This document shows positions 1 to 6,065 of a DNA stretch of 7,824 nt, piece by piece. The stretch comes from Scatomorpha intestinigallinarum. GTDB taxonomy: Bacteria > Bacillota > Clostridia > Oscillospirales > Oscillospiraceae. Below the pieces are notes generated by a model. The model saw nothing but the letters and a program-made list of their open reading frames with translations, did no database searches and was not told the origin of the DNA. Position numbers and translations under genes: made by a program. How positions within the stretch are numbered: position 1 is the stretch's first letter; every line of letters begins with the position of its first letter. The DNA is taken from contig DVHH01000197.1 in NCBI GenBank assembly GCA_018712225.1, forward strand, positions 1-7,824. The letters run 5' to 3'.

Positions 1-17
1 CAGACTTTTTGGAAAGG

Positions 18-53
18 AAAAAGCCCGGAAAACCGCATGGTTCCGGGCTTTTT
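18..53 (-). terminator. Intrinsic terminator after rpsI
   Basis: A 13-bp perfect stem (AAAAAGCCCGGAA at 18-30 against TTCCGGGCTTTTT at 41-53) with a 10-nt loop lies about 30 nt past the rpsI stop codon. On the minus strand the GC-rich stem runs into a T tract, as expected for the end of the L13-S9 operon. The stem is symmetrical, so it could also stop transcription coming from the left on the plus strand. Confidence 0.9.
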
Positions 54-83
54 GAGCATTTTTGAATTGGTTTGTCGGGCCTG

Positions 84-494
84 TTATCTCTTGGAGAACT
101 GAGGCGCGCGACGAGCGGCTTTGAGACCGTATTTTTTGCGCTCTTTCATCCTCGGGTCGCGGGTCAGGAAGCCGGCGGCCTTCAGGGGGGCGCGGAAGCT
201 CTCGTCCACGGCCAGCAGGGCGCGGGCGATGCCGTGGCGGATGGCGCCGGCCTGGCCGGTCACGCCGCCGCCGGACACGGTGGCCTCGATATCGACCTTG
301 CCGACGGTGCCGGTCGTCACCAGCGGCTGACGGACGATCAGCTTCAGGGTCTCGAGCCCAAAGTAGTCGTCTATGTCGCGGCCGTTTATCGTGATGCTGC
401 CGGTGCCGCCCGGGAAGAGGTGCACGCGCGCCACGGAGCTCTTCCTGCGGCCGGTGCCGTACATATAAGCCTTCTTGCTCTTATAGGTAGCCAT
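84..494 (-). CDS. rpsI: 30S ribosomal protein S9
   Basis: Structural protein of the small ribosomal subunit; its C-terminal tail reaches the P-site tRNA. The 136-aa product carries the S9 signatures: GTGRRK at residues 13-18, GQAGAIRHGIARAL at 80-93, RDPRMKERKKYGLKAARRA at 112-130 and the universal terminal SKR. It is about six residues longer than Bacillus S9 because of an N-terminal extension (ATYKSKKAYM). The start is fixed by a strong ribosome binding site, GGGAGGT, 8-9 nt before the ATG. The gene starts 15 nt after the rplM stop, the standard L13-S9 pair, so both are made from one transcript driven by the promoter before rplM. Nothing in the sequence suggests a paralogue or a defect. Confidence 0.98.
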   Translation of the reverse strand: MATYKSKKAYMYGTGRRKSSVARVHLFPGGTGSITINGRDIDDYFGLETLKLIVRQPLVTTGTVGKVDIEATVSGGGVTGQAGAIRHGIARALLAVDESFRAPLKAAGFLTRDPRMKERKKYGLKAARRAPQFSKR

Positions 495-509
495 TCTTCT
501 TTACCTCCC

Positions 510-938
510 TTAGCGGTCCCAGACTTCGGGCTTCTGAGCGGCGTGGGTGTGCTCTGCGCCGCGGAACACGCGAAGCCTCTTGAGCTGCCAGTCGGCGATC
601 GTGTTCTTCTGCAGCATGCCGCGCACGGCCAGACGCATGGCCAGCTCGGGCTTCTGCTTCATGAGACGGTCATAGCGGGTCTCCTTCAGGCCGCCGGGAT
701 AGCCGGAGTGAGTGCGGTAATACTTCTGCTCAAGCTTCTTGCCCGTCAGGACCGCCTTCTCGGCGTTGATGACGATGACGTAGTCGCCGCAGTCAACATG
801 CGGGGTGTAATCGACCTTCAGCTTGCCGCGCAGCAGGTCGGCCGCGAGAGCGGCGGTCTTGCCCAGGGGCTTGCCGGCAGCGTCGATAACGTACCACTTG
901 CGGACGACGGTGTCCTTGTTCAGCATGGTAGTGGACAT
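510..938 (-). CDS. rplM: 50S ribosomal protein L13
   Basis: Early-assembling large-subunit protein. The 142-aa product matches L13 in length and motifs: RKWYVIDAAGKPLGK at residues 13-27, LRGK at 36-39, YTPHVDCGDYVIVINAEK at 44-61, LTGKK at 64-68, the YYRTHSGYPGGLK block at 73-85, RGMLQKN at 106-112, and FRGAEHTHAAQKPEVW near the C terminus. The first ATG is chosen over the internal ATG at residue 5 because GGAGG sits 7 nt upstream of it. First gene of the L13-S9 operon; promoter and leader are listed separately. Ordinary housekeeping gene. Confidence 0.98.
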   Translation of the reverse strand: MSTTMLNKDTVVRKWYVIDAAGKPLGKTAALAADLLRGKLKVDYTPHVDCGDYVIVINAEKAVLTGKKLEQKYYRTHSGYPGGLKETRYDRLMKQKPELAMRLAVRGMLQKNTIADWQLKRLRVFRGAEHTHAAQKPEVWDR

Positions 939-982
939 TTCTTAGCCTCCAATTATATATGATAAATGCTTTGACAAATGAC

Positions 983-1013
983 GGCGCGCCTCTTAAAATA
1001 CAGGGGACGCGCC
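983..1013 (-). ncRNA. 5' leader hairpin of the L13-S9 mRNA (possible L13 autoregulatory leader)
   Basis: Right after the predicted transcription start, the leader can form GGCGCG (1013-1008) paired with CGCGCC (988-983), with a weaker inner extension (CC against GG beside a bulged U). About 45 nt of AU-rich leader then precede the L13 start codon. Short structured leaders bound by the protein product are known for L13 operons in Firmicutes. Whether this hairpin belongs to that Rfam family cannot be decided by eye. Confidence 0.4.
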
Positions 1014-1018
1014 CTATT

Positions 1019-1047
1019 TTTATACCACCCGGCGGGGCGTGTGTCAA
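1019..1047 (-). promoter_or_regulatory. Sigma-A promoter of rplM-rpsI
   Basis: On the minus strand there is a perfect -35 box TTGACA (1047-1042), a 17-bp spacer, and a -10 box TATAAA (1024-1019), five of six matches to consensus. An A-rich tract (AAACAAAAAA, 1061-1052) sits just upstream of the -35, where an UP element would be. Predicted start of transcription is near 1012, giving a leader of about 75 nt. This is the strongest promoter visible in the window, fitting a ribosomal protein operon. Confidence 0.85.
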
Positions 1048-1056
1048 CAGCATTTT

Positions 1057-1106
1057 TTGTTTCTGCTATGAGAACTCGTTTATTCTCGCGTTTTCTCGCG
1101 TATACT
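1057..1106 (+). promoter_or_regulatory. Candidate promoter region of the TtcA-like gene
   Basis: TATACT at 1101-1106 matches five of six -10 positions but has no good -35 at 16-18 bp. An alternative pair is TTGTTT (1057-1062) and TATTCT (1081-1086) with an 18-bp spacer. Both overlap the decamer repeats, so the AT-rich repeats may mimic -10 boxes. The exact promoter is unresolved. Confidence 0.35.
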
Positions 1107-1120
1107 CGCTTATTCTCGAT
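1071..1120. repeat. Five phased decamer repeats (consensus TATTCTCGCK)
   Basis: The core CTCG recurs at 1075, 1085, 1095, 1105 and 1115, exactly 10 bp apart. The decamers are AGAACTCGTT, TATTCTCGCG, TTTTCTCGCG, TATACTCGCT and TATTCTCGAT. The block lies between the divergent rplM promoter and the TtcA-like gene, 24-73 bp upstream of the rplM -35. A one-helical-turn period with alternating AT and GC steps suggests phased bending or a cooperative protein-binding array. Confidence 0.7.
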
Positions 1121-1147
1121 TTCGATTTTTGTTTTTGGAGCGATTTT

Positions 1148-1867
1148 ATGGATATCGACAGATTCACGGGCTACGTCCGCCGCTGCGCGGACGACTACGG
1201 CATGCTTGAGCGCGGCGACCGTGTGGCCGTCGGCGTCTCGGGCGGGAAGGACAGCATGGCCCTGCTCGCCGCGCTGCACCGCCTGCGGCGCTACCACCCC
1301 TCCGGCTTCGAGCTGGAGGCCGTGACCATAGATATGGGCTTTCCGGGCATGGATTTTGCCCCCGTCGCCGCCTGGTGCGCGGAGCGCGGGCTGCCCTACA
1401 CAATTATAAAGACCGACATACGCGAGATAGTCTTCGACGCGCGCGGGGAAGACAACCCCTGTTCGCTCTGCTCAAAGATGCGCCGCGGCGCGCTCAACGA
1501 CGCCATCAAGGAGCGCGGCTGCAACAAGCTCGCCCTCGGCCATCACTTTGACGACGCGGTGGAGACCTTCCTCATGAACCTGCTCTTCACGGGGCAGATA
1601 GGCTGCTTCAAACCCTCGACCTACATGTCGCGCGCGGACGTGACGCAGATACGGCCCCTGCTCTATCTCGGCGAGGGGAGCATAGCCTCCTTCGTGCGGG
1701 AGATGGGCCTGCCACTTGTGCCCACGACCTGCCCCGAGGACAAGGAGTCGAAGAGGGAGGAGATAAAAAGGCTCATCTCCCGCCTCTCGGCGGAGTACCC
1801 GGACCTCAAAAGCAAGGTCTTCGGCGCGATGCAGCGCCTGCCCCTCGACGGCTGGGGGAAAATATAG
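1148..1867 (+). CDS. TtcA-like PP-loop ATPase (tRNA 2-thiocytidine biosynthesis family)
   Basis: Predicted cytoplasmic ATP-dependent tRNA thiolation enzyme of the TtcA/TilS superfamily. Members adenylate a cytidine in tRNA and replace its oxygen with sulfur. The 239-aa product has the PP-loop SGGKDS at residues 31-36, a CxxC pair (Cys105, Cys108, in CSLCSKMRRG), GHHFDDAVET at 131-140, and a third cysteine, Cys195, in TTCPEDKESKRE. That Cys pattern fits the Fe-S-containing TtcA branch better than TilS. The ATG at 1148 is chosen because GGAG lies 7 nt upstream; the longer open frame back to 959 would cross the repeat block and the rplM promoter. It is the only plus-strand gene, is monocistronic, and is divergent from rplM. 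The exact target (C32 or another position) is not shown by the sequence. Confidence 0.88.
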   Translation: MDIDRFTGYVRRCADDYGMLERGDRVAVGVSGGKDSMALLAALHRLRRYHPSGFELEAVTIDMGFPGMDFAPVAAWCAERGLPYTIIKTDIREIVFDARGEDNPCSLCSKMRRGALNDAIKERGCNKLALGHHFDDAVETFLMNLLFTGQIGCFKPSTYMSRADVTQIRPLLYLGEGSIASFVREMGLPLVPTTCPEDKESKREEIKRLISRLSAEYPDLKSKVFGAMQRLPLDGWGKI

Positions 1868-1870
1868 ATG

Positions 1871-1901
1871 AAAAGGCCCGGACGGAAGGTCCGGGCCTTT
1901 T
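1871..1901. terminator. Bidirectional terminator between convergent operons
   Basis: A 9-bp GC-rich stem, GGCCCGGAC (1875-1883) with GTCCGGGCC (1889-1897), has a 5-nt loop and is flanked by AAAA on the left and TTTT on the right. It begins 3 nt after the TtcA-like stop and ends 8 nt before the MFS stop, so it serves both converging transcripts. Confidence 0.92.
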
Positions 1902-1908
1902 CTCTTGC

Positions 1909-3102
1909 TCAGTAGTCGAGGCTCTTCGTGCGGCTGAGCAGGAGTATGAGCAGCAGCGCCGCGACCTCCAGGCCCGCAAAGAGGCAGATGGTGGAGAAGT
2001 AGGAGCCGCTTGCCGTCTGCATGGAGCCGGCCACCGTCGAGGCGAAGGAGCCGAGCAGGATGTTGAGGTTTACTATGCTGAGGTTCCGCCCGTAGTGCGC
2101 CGGGCCGAAGAACTCGCCCGCCACTGAGGAGGAGATGGTCGGCACAGCCCCGTAGCAGGCGCCGATGACCATCATGGCCGCGATGAGCGACGCGTAGGAG
2201 CCGCCCAGCGACAGCGCCGCGACGGCGCCTGCCGCTATATACAGCAGCGCGTCCGCCAGCAGGGAGACGCGGAAGCCGCAGCGGTCGTGCAGCATGCCGA
2301 AGATGATGCGGCCCAGGCCGTTCATCACCGACACGAGGCCGACGGCCAGCGTCGCCGTCGCCTCCGGCGCGCCGCCCTCCAGGAAGATGTAGCGCGCGTG
2401 GGCTATGAGGCCCGAGCCGTAGCCCGTGCCTATGACGGCGGCGGCGAAGAAGAGGTAGAAGCGCTTCGTGCGCAGCATCTGCCTCGGGGTGAGGCCCCGG
2501 CTGGGCGCGGCTGTGCGGACGTCCGCCTCCTGCTTCGGCGGCAGGATGAAGGGCAGGCCTATGAAGGCCGCGGCCAGCAGCAGCGCGCCAGTGAGGATGT
2601 AGGTGAGATGCCAGCCGAAGCCGGGGGTGGCGATGAGCTTGGCCGCCAGGCTGCCCAGCACGAGGGAGCTGGCCCCGTAGCCCATCAGCAGCACGCCGGA
2701 GGCAAAGCCCTTCTTGTCCGGAAAGCGCGGCACGACGGCGGAGAGCACGCCGTTATACACAAAGCCCACGCCTATGCCCGCAATTGCGAAGGCGATGAAC
2801 AGCAGCCAGAGGCGGTCGGCCTGCAGGAACATGCACAGCAGGTAGCCCACAAAGCCCAGCACGCCGCCCGCGGGGACGGAGACGCGAACGCCCTTCCAGT
2901 TCGCCACGGCGCCGCCTATGACGCCGCCGAGGCAGAAGCTGCCCAGCATGACCGTGAAGCAGACGCCGAGTTTTGCGCTCGACCATCCGAAGCCCTCCAC
3001 GAAGGGCGAGGAATAGATGCTCCAGGCGTAGACCACGCCGTTTATGAGCAGCATGGCCGTGCCGGCGACGAGGGCGGTGCCTCGGGAAAAGCTCTTTTTC
3101 AT
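1909..3102 (-). CDS. OFA-family MFS transporter
   Basis: A 12-helix major facilitator of the oxalate/formate antiporter (OFA) family, probably moving a small carboxylate or amino-acid-like anion across the cytoplasmic membrane. The 397-aa protein shows family hallmarks: NGVVYAWSIYSSPF at residues 21-34 followed by EGFGWS, GIGVGFVYNG at 109-118, PDKKGFASG at 128-136, NGLGRIIFGMLHDRCG at 261-276 and FFGPAHYG at 331-338. A charged central loop (about 190-213) separates the two six-helix halves. The ATG at 3102 is preferred over an upstream in-frame start because GAGAGGTG sits about 5 nt before it. It starts 11 nt after the peptidase stop and is the last gene of the four-gene operon, so its substrate may be a peptidase product. 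OFA specificities vary widely; oxalate/formate exchange should not be assumed. Confidence 0.88.
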   Translation of the reverse strand: MKKSFSRGTALVAGTAMLLINGVVYAWSIYSSPFVEGFGWSSAKLGVCFTVMLGSFCLGGVIGGAVANWKGVRVSVPAGGVLGFVGYLLCMFLQADRLWLLFIAFAIAGIGVGFVYNGVLSAVVPRFPDKKGFASGVLLMGYGASSLVLGSLAAKLIATPGFGWHLTYILTGALLLAAAFIGLPFILPPKQEADVRTAAPSRGLTPRQMLRTKRFYLFFAAAVIGTGYGSGLIAHARYIFLEGGAPEATATLAVGLVSVMNGLGRIIFGMLHDRCGFRVSLLADALLYIAAGAVAALSLGGSYASLIAAMMVIGACYGAVPTISSSVAGEFFGPAHYGRNLSIVNLNILLGSFASTVAGSMQTASGSYFSTICLFAGLEVAALLLILLLSRTKSLDY

Positions 3103-3113
3103 GCGGGCACCTC

Positions 3114-4559
3114 TCAGCAGCTGCGGATGAGCCGCAGGTAGAACTCGGCGCATTTCACGACCTTGGCGAGCGGCACGCGCTCATTGTTGCCGTGGATGGT
3201 GCCGCGCTCCTCCTTCGAGAGCTCCAGCGGGCCGAAGCGGTAGACATTGCGGCTGATGCGCCCGTAGTGCCGCGAGTCAGAGCCCGCGAGCATGAGATAG
3301 GGCGAGACTATTGCGTCCGGCCAGGTGCGCTCCACGGCGCTCTTGAGCCGCGCCCAGCCCTCGGAGCCCTCCGTCTCGGAATAGGGAGAGGGCTCGGCCC
3401 AGGGGCCGCGGCGGAAGCTCACGGCCTCGTCCCCGACGGCGCGTCTGATGCGCGCCTCTGCCTTGTCGGCGCTGTCCCCGCACATGATGCGCAGGTTGAC
3501 GCCGACGGAGGCGTCCGGGGGCAGGACGTTGTTCGCGGGGCTGCCCTGCATCTGCGTGACGGCGCAGGTCGTGCGCACGAGGGCGTTCAGCTCCCCGCCC
3601 ATGAGCCGGGTGGCGAGGTCCAGCGCGGGCCTAAACAGCCAGAGATTCGCAAATACCATGCGCACCGGCCAGATGGAGCGGCGGCCCAGGGTGTCGAACA
3701 TCTCCGCCGCCGGCGGGGTCAGCGTGAAGGGGGCGGGCCTCTTCTCGATCCGCGTCACGGCGCGGGCCAGCCTGCCCGCTATCGTGCTGCGCGGGGGAGC
3801 GGAGGCGTGGCCGCCCTCGCTCTTCATGTCGAGGAAGAGCTGCATCTGCCCCTTCTCGGAGGTGCCTATGAGCGCGCAGGGCGCGTCCACGCCCGGGAAG
3901 ACGCCCGTCACGACGGCGCCGCCCTCGTCGAGCACGAAGGCTGGCTCCACGCCGCGCCTTTGCAGCTCGTCCACGATATCGGAGGCGGAGGGACCGGCTA
4001 TCTCCTCCTCGCCGGAGAAGGCGAAGTAGAGGTCGTGCGCCGGCGTGAAGCCCTCGGCCAGCAGCTGCTCGGCGGCCTCCAGAGCGCAGCAGAGGGTGCA
4101 TTTCGTGTCCAGCGTGCCCCGGCCCCAGAGGACCCCGTCCTCTATGAGGCCCTCGAAGGGGGGCCTCGACCAGTTGGCCTCGTCCGCAGGCACGACGTCG
4201 TAATGCGCCATGAGGACGGAGGGCGCCTCGCTCGTGCGGCCCTTCCAGGTGAAGAGCAGGCCGTTTCGTCCCACGCGCTCCGGCGCGCAGCGCTCGTGCA
4301 GGAGCGGGAAGCGCTCACGCAGCAGGGCGCGGAATTTCTCGAACTCGGCTTCGTCCTCAAGGCTGTGGTCGAGGTTCGAGACGGTGCGGCAGCGTATCAT
4401 GGCGGCGAGGTCCTCCGCGACCTTTTTTCCGTCCACCCCTGCGGCGTCGGGCGCGGGCCGGGCCTCGCGCTTCGGCTTGAAGGCCAGGGTGCGCGCAGTC
4501 ACCACGCCCGCCAGCGCGGCGGCGGCCCCTGCTGCCCCGGCGGCTATGAGCTTCTTCAT
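3114..4559 (-). CDS. Membrane-anchored M20 metallopeptidase (CPS1/PM20D1-like)
   Basis: Predicted di-zinc M20 amidohydrolase that cleaves a C-terminal residue from a peptide or the amide of an N-acyl amino acid. The 481-aa protein begins with a hydrophobic Ala/Gly-rich segment (residues 4-26) after KK, a probable membrane anchor or uncleaved signal. Metal and catalytic residues are all visible: His119 and Asp121 in MAHYDVVP, Asp151 in GRGTLDTK, Glu184-Glu185 in FSGEEEIAG, Asp211 in VLDEGG, and His457 in GTIHGNNE. GGHAS at 249-253 marks the dimerisation-domain His. Length, anchor and the LAGSDSRHYG block (425-433 region) place it near yeast carboxypeptidase S and mammalian PM20D1 rather than DapE/ArgE. 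The ATG overlaps the TGA of the upstream membrane-protein gene by one base (TGATG), implying translational coupling. Substrate is unknown. Confidence 0.9.
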   Translation of the reverse strand: MKKLIAAGAAGAAAALAGVVTARTLAFKPKREARPAPDAAGVDGKKVAEDLAAMIRCRTVSNLDHSLEDEAEFEKFRALLRERFPLLHERCAPERVGRNGLLFTWKGRTSEAPSVLMAHYDVVPADEANWSRPPFEGLIEDGVLWGRGTLDTKCTLCCALEAAEQLLAEGFTPAHDLYFAFSGEEEIAGPSASDIVDELQRRGVEPAFVLDEGGAVVTGVFPGVDAPCALIGTSEKGQMQLFLDMKSEGGHASAPPRSTIAGRLARAVTRIEKRPAPFTLTPPAAEMFDTLGRRSIWPVRMVFANLWLFRPALDLATRLMGGELNALVRTTCAVTQMQGSPANNVLPPDASVGVNLRIMCGDSADKAEARIRRAVGDEAVSFRRGPWAEPSPYSETEGSEGWARLKSAVERTWPDAIVSPYLMLAGSDSRHYGRISRNVYRFGPLELSKEERGTIHGNNERVPLAKVVKCAEFYLRLIRSC

Positions 4560-5221
4560 CAGACCAGTCCTTTCTTATAGAGGATGCGCGCGGCGCCTAT
4601 CGCCAGCAGCGCGCCCACAGGCACGAGCACGCTGGCCGAGGAGGCGAGACTCGGCACGCAGATAAAGAGCGTTATCATGAACACCAGCGGCGTCAGGGCT
4701 ACCTTCCAGTTCTTCGCCACATAGACCACGGCCAGGGGGCCGAAGAGGGCGGGCAGGATGTTGTCGAAGGCCGGCTGAAGCACGGGCGACTCCAGAAAGC
4801 CGCGTATCTGGCTGAGCAGCAGCACGCCCACGGCGATGACCGCCGTCGTCACCAGGGCGGAGACGGCTATAGCGATGGTGGAGATGACCTCGCCCGCCTC
4901 GGTGCCGGGCTCGACGTCCGCGGCCTCCATGGCGTTGAGCGCGCAGGGGACCTTAAGGCTCGTGAGGTTGCCGGTGAAAAAGCCGAGATAGGAGCCGCCG
5001 GTGCCGAGCATCGGCACATAGGTCAGCACCTCTATGGTGCCGATGGTCCAGTAAATTGGCGCGACGCCGAGCAGGCCCCGCAGCACCCAGGTGATGGGCG
5101 GCCAGGCGTCGTACCTCACGCATATGGCCGTCGGCACCGCCAGCAGCAGGGCAAAGCCGGTGAGCATCCACCAGCGGCCCACGCGGTGTTCGTAATCTCT
5201 GAAAGCGTTGTAGCTGTCCAT
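4559..5221 (-). CDS. Unrecognised polytopic membrane protein, partner of the DUF5058-like protein
   Basis: I do not recognise the family. The 220-aa product has about six or seven hydrophobic segments (roughly residues 17-36, 43-66, 71-84, 112-137, 153-169, 172-190, 195-213) after a charged N terminus (DYEHRVGR). A conserved-looking Gly-rich loop, LGTGGSYLGFFTGNLTSLK (72-90) followed by VP, and GTEAGEVISTIAIAVSAL (106-123) could form a substrate path. The start at 5221 is chosen because AAGGAGG lies 8 nt upstream; an earlier in-frame start would begin before this site and overlap the previous gene. It lies 13 nt after the DUF5058-like gene and overlaps the peptidase start by one base. Inference: second subunit of a two-component permease. 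Confidence 0.75.
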   Translation of the reverse strand: MDSYNAFRDYEHRVGRWWMLTGFALLLAVPTAICVRYDAWPPITWVLRGLLGVAPIYWTIGTIEVLTYVPMLGTGGSYLGFFTGNLTSLKVPCALNAMEAADVEPGTEAGEVISTIAIAVSALVTTAVIAVGVLLLSQIRGFLESPVLQPAFDNILPALFGPLAVVYVAKNWKVALTPLVFMITLFICVPSLASSASVLVPVGALLAIGAARILYKKGLV

Positions 5222-5234
5222 TTTGTCCGCCTCC

Positions 5235-5963
5235 TTACACCAGACTGTCCACAAGGTTCGTGATGGGTATGGCCAGGAACATGCCGCCCAGCATGCTCAG
5301 GGGCAGGGCGTACTGCTCCATCCACTTCCACTTGAGCACCTTCACGAACAGGGCGCACACGCACATCAGAATGGCTGAGACGACCATGACGAAAAAGGGT
5401 ATCCAGCCCCGGAGCCCCTCGCGGATGGTGCCGAACACCATGCCGAGAAAGGCGCTTATCATGCCCAAAAACAGAGCGGACATGAAGAGACCGCCCCACT
5501 TCTCGTCCTTTGAGCGGATGCGCATGATGCCGTTTTCTATCTTCTTGCCGAAGGCGGGGACCAGGATGGTGCCGGGGACTATGCCGAGCGTCATGACCCA
5601 GGCGATGGCGGCGAAGACACGTGGCTCAGTGATGAGCTGGCTCAGATCCGTGCCCACGGCCTGGGCGGCCGAGGCCGCCGCGGGAGTCTCGTATGTAAGC
5701 GCGCCGATGACGGACAGCCGCAGCCAGGGCAGCGGGAAGCCCAGCGCCTTCGACAGCGCGATGACGCCCAGCAATATGGAGATGGCCGGGACCACCGTGA
5801 AGACCGCCGCCGACATGGCGGTGCGCCGGAGCACCTGTGTGCTGATGCCCAGCTTCCTCGCCCGCTTCCAGGCGAGGACTATGAACCTGACGGACATGGC
5901 AATGACAAAGATTATCACCACGGCCACGAGGCAGTACATGAATGTGTTGTTTGGATCAAACAA
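5235..5963 (-). CDS. DUF5058-like membrane protein
   Basis: A 242-aa integral membrane protein with about six helices (roughly residues 8-33, 50-75, 112-138, 158-180, 186-209, 218-238). The arrangement resembles what I recall of DUF5058: a basic loop after helix 1 (AWKRARKLGIS), WLRLSVIGALTYE at 80-92, QAVGT at 101-105 and AWVMTLG at 121-127. No biochemical function is established for that family. The start is uncertain. A TTG at 5963 gives an N terminus of M-FDPNNTF and has GAGAGGGG 12 nt upstream; the open frame extends to a TTG at 6032, and the first ATG (5939) would cut into helix 1. It is first in the operon with the 220-aa membrane protein, the M20 peptidase and the MFS gene, which suggests a transport role coupled to hydrolysis. 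Confidence 0.72.
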   Translation of the reverse strand: MFDPNNTFMYCLVAVVIIFVIAMSVRFIVLAWKRARKLGISTQVLRRTAMSAAVFTVVPAISILLGVIALSKALGFPLPWLRLSVIGALTYETPAAASAAQAVGTDLSQLITEPRVFAAIAWVMTLGIVPGTILVPAFGKKIENGIMRIRSKDEKWGGLFMSALFLGMISAFLGMVFGTIREGLRGWIPFFVMVVSAILMCVCALFVKVLKWKWMEQYALPLSMLGGMFLAIPITNLVDSLV

Positions 5964-5973
5964 GGTTAAAACA

Positions 5974-6022
5974 CGCCCCTCTCTGTAAGACAGAGCATAG
6001 TTTACCACAACAGAGAGGGGCG
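5974..6022. repeat. 13-bp perfect inverted repeat flanking the operon -10 and covering its ribosome binding site
   Basis: CGCCCCTCTCTGT at 5974-5986 is the exact reverse complement of ACAGAGAGGGGCG at 6010-6022, separated by 23 nt. In the minus-strand RNA the second arm contains GAGAGGGG (5983-5976), the presumed Shine-Dalgarno, so the stem would hide it. The stem is followed by TGTTTT, so it could alternatively act as a weak terminator for the hydrolase gene. As DNA the arms bracket the candidate -10. Confidence 0.8.
5981..5995. promoter_or_regulatory. 15-bp palindrome, candidate operator
   Basis: CTCTGT-AAG-ACAGAG is a perfect 6-3-6 dyad over the predicted transcription start. It uses one arm of the larger inverted repeat, so the two structures are mutually exclusive in RNA. 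A GT-N3-AC core is typical of operators of FadR-type GntR repressors; no such regulator is in the window, so this is only a suggestion. Confidence 0.5.
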
Positions 6023-6027
6023 CACAA
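5999..6027 (-). promoter_or_regulatory. Candidate promoter of the membrane protein-peptidase-MFS operon
   Basis: On the minus strand, TTGTGC (6027-6022), a 17-bp spacer and TAAACT (6004-5999) preceded by TGG make a weak -35 with an extended -10. Transcription would start near 5992, inside the short palindrome at 5981-5995, leaving about 29 nt of leader before the TTG start. No other promoter-like pair fits between the hydrolase stop and this operon, but read-through from the hydrolase gene is possible. Confidence 0.45.
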
Positions 6028-6065
6028 TTCAATTCTTCATTTTTTTCTTCAATATTTAGTAAAAC

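Noticed and set aside
72..962. Plus-strand open frame (296 codons) opposite rpsI and rplM
   Set aside because: It is antisense to two certain ribosomal protein genes and has low-complexity composition.
959..1147. N-terminal extension of the TtcA-like protein by 63 residues
   Set aside because: It would cross the rplM promoter and the decamer repeats. The GGAG site before the ATG at 1148 and family length support the shorter protein.
2287..3141. Plus-strand open frame (284 codons) opposite the MFS gene
   Set aside because: It is a shadow of the transporter; the translation is rich in Ala, Glu, Arg and His without membrane segments or motifs.
3192..4580. Long plus-strand open frame (462 codons) opposite the peptidase gene
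   Set aside because: It is the antisense shadow of a high-GC gene. Its translation is low-complexity Arg/Ala/Gly with no domain, and the minus strand encodes a complete M20 enzyme with all metal ligands.
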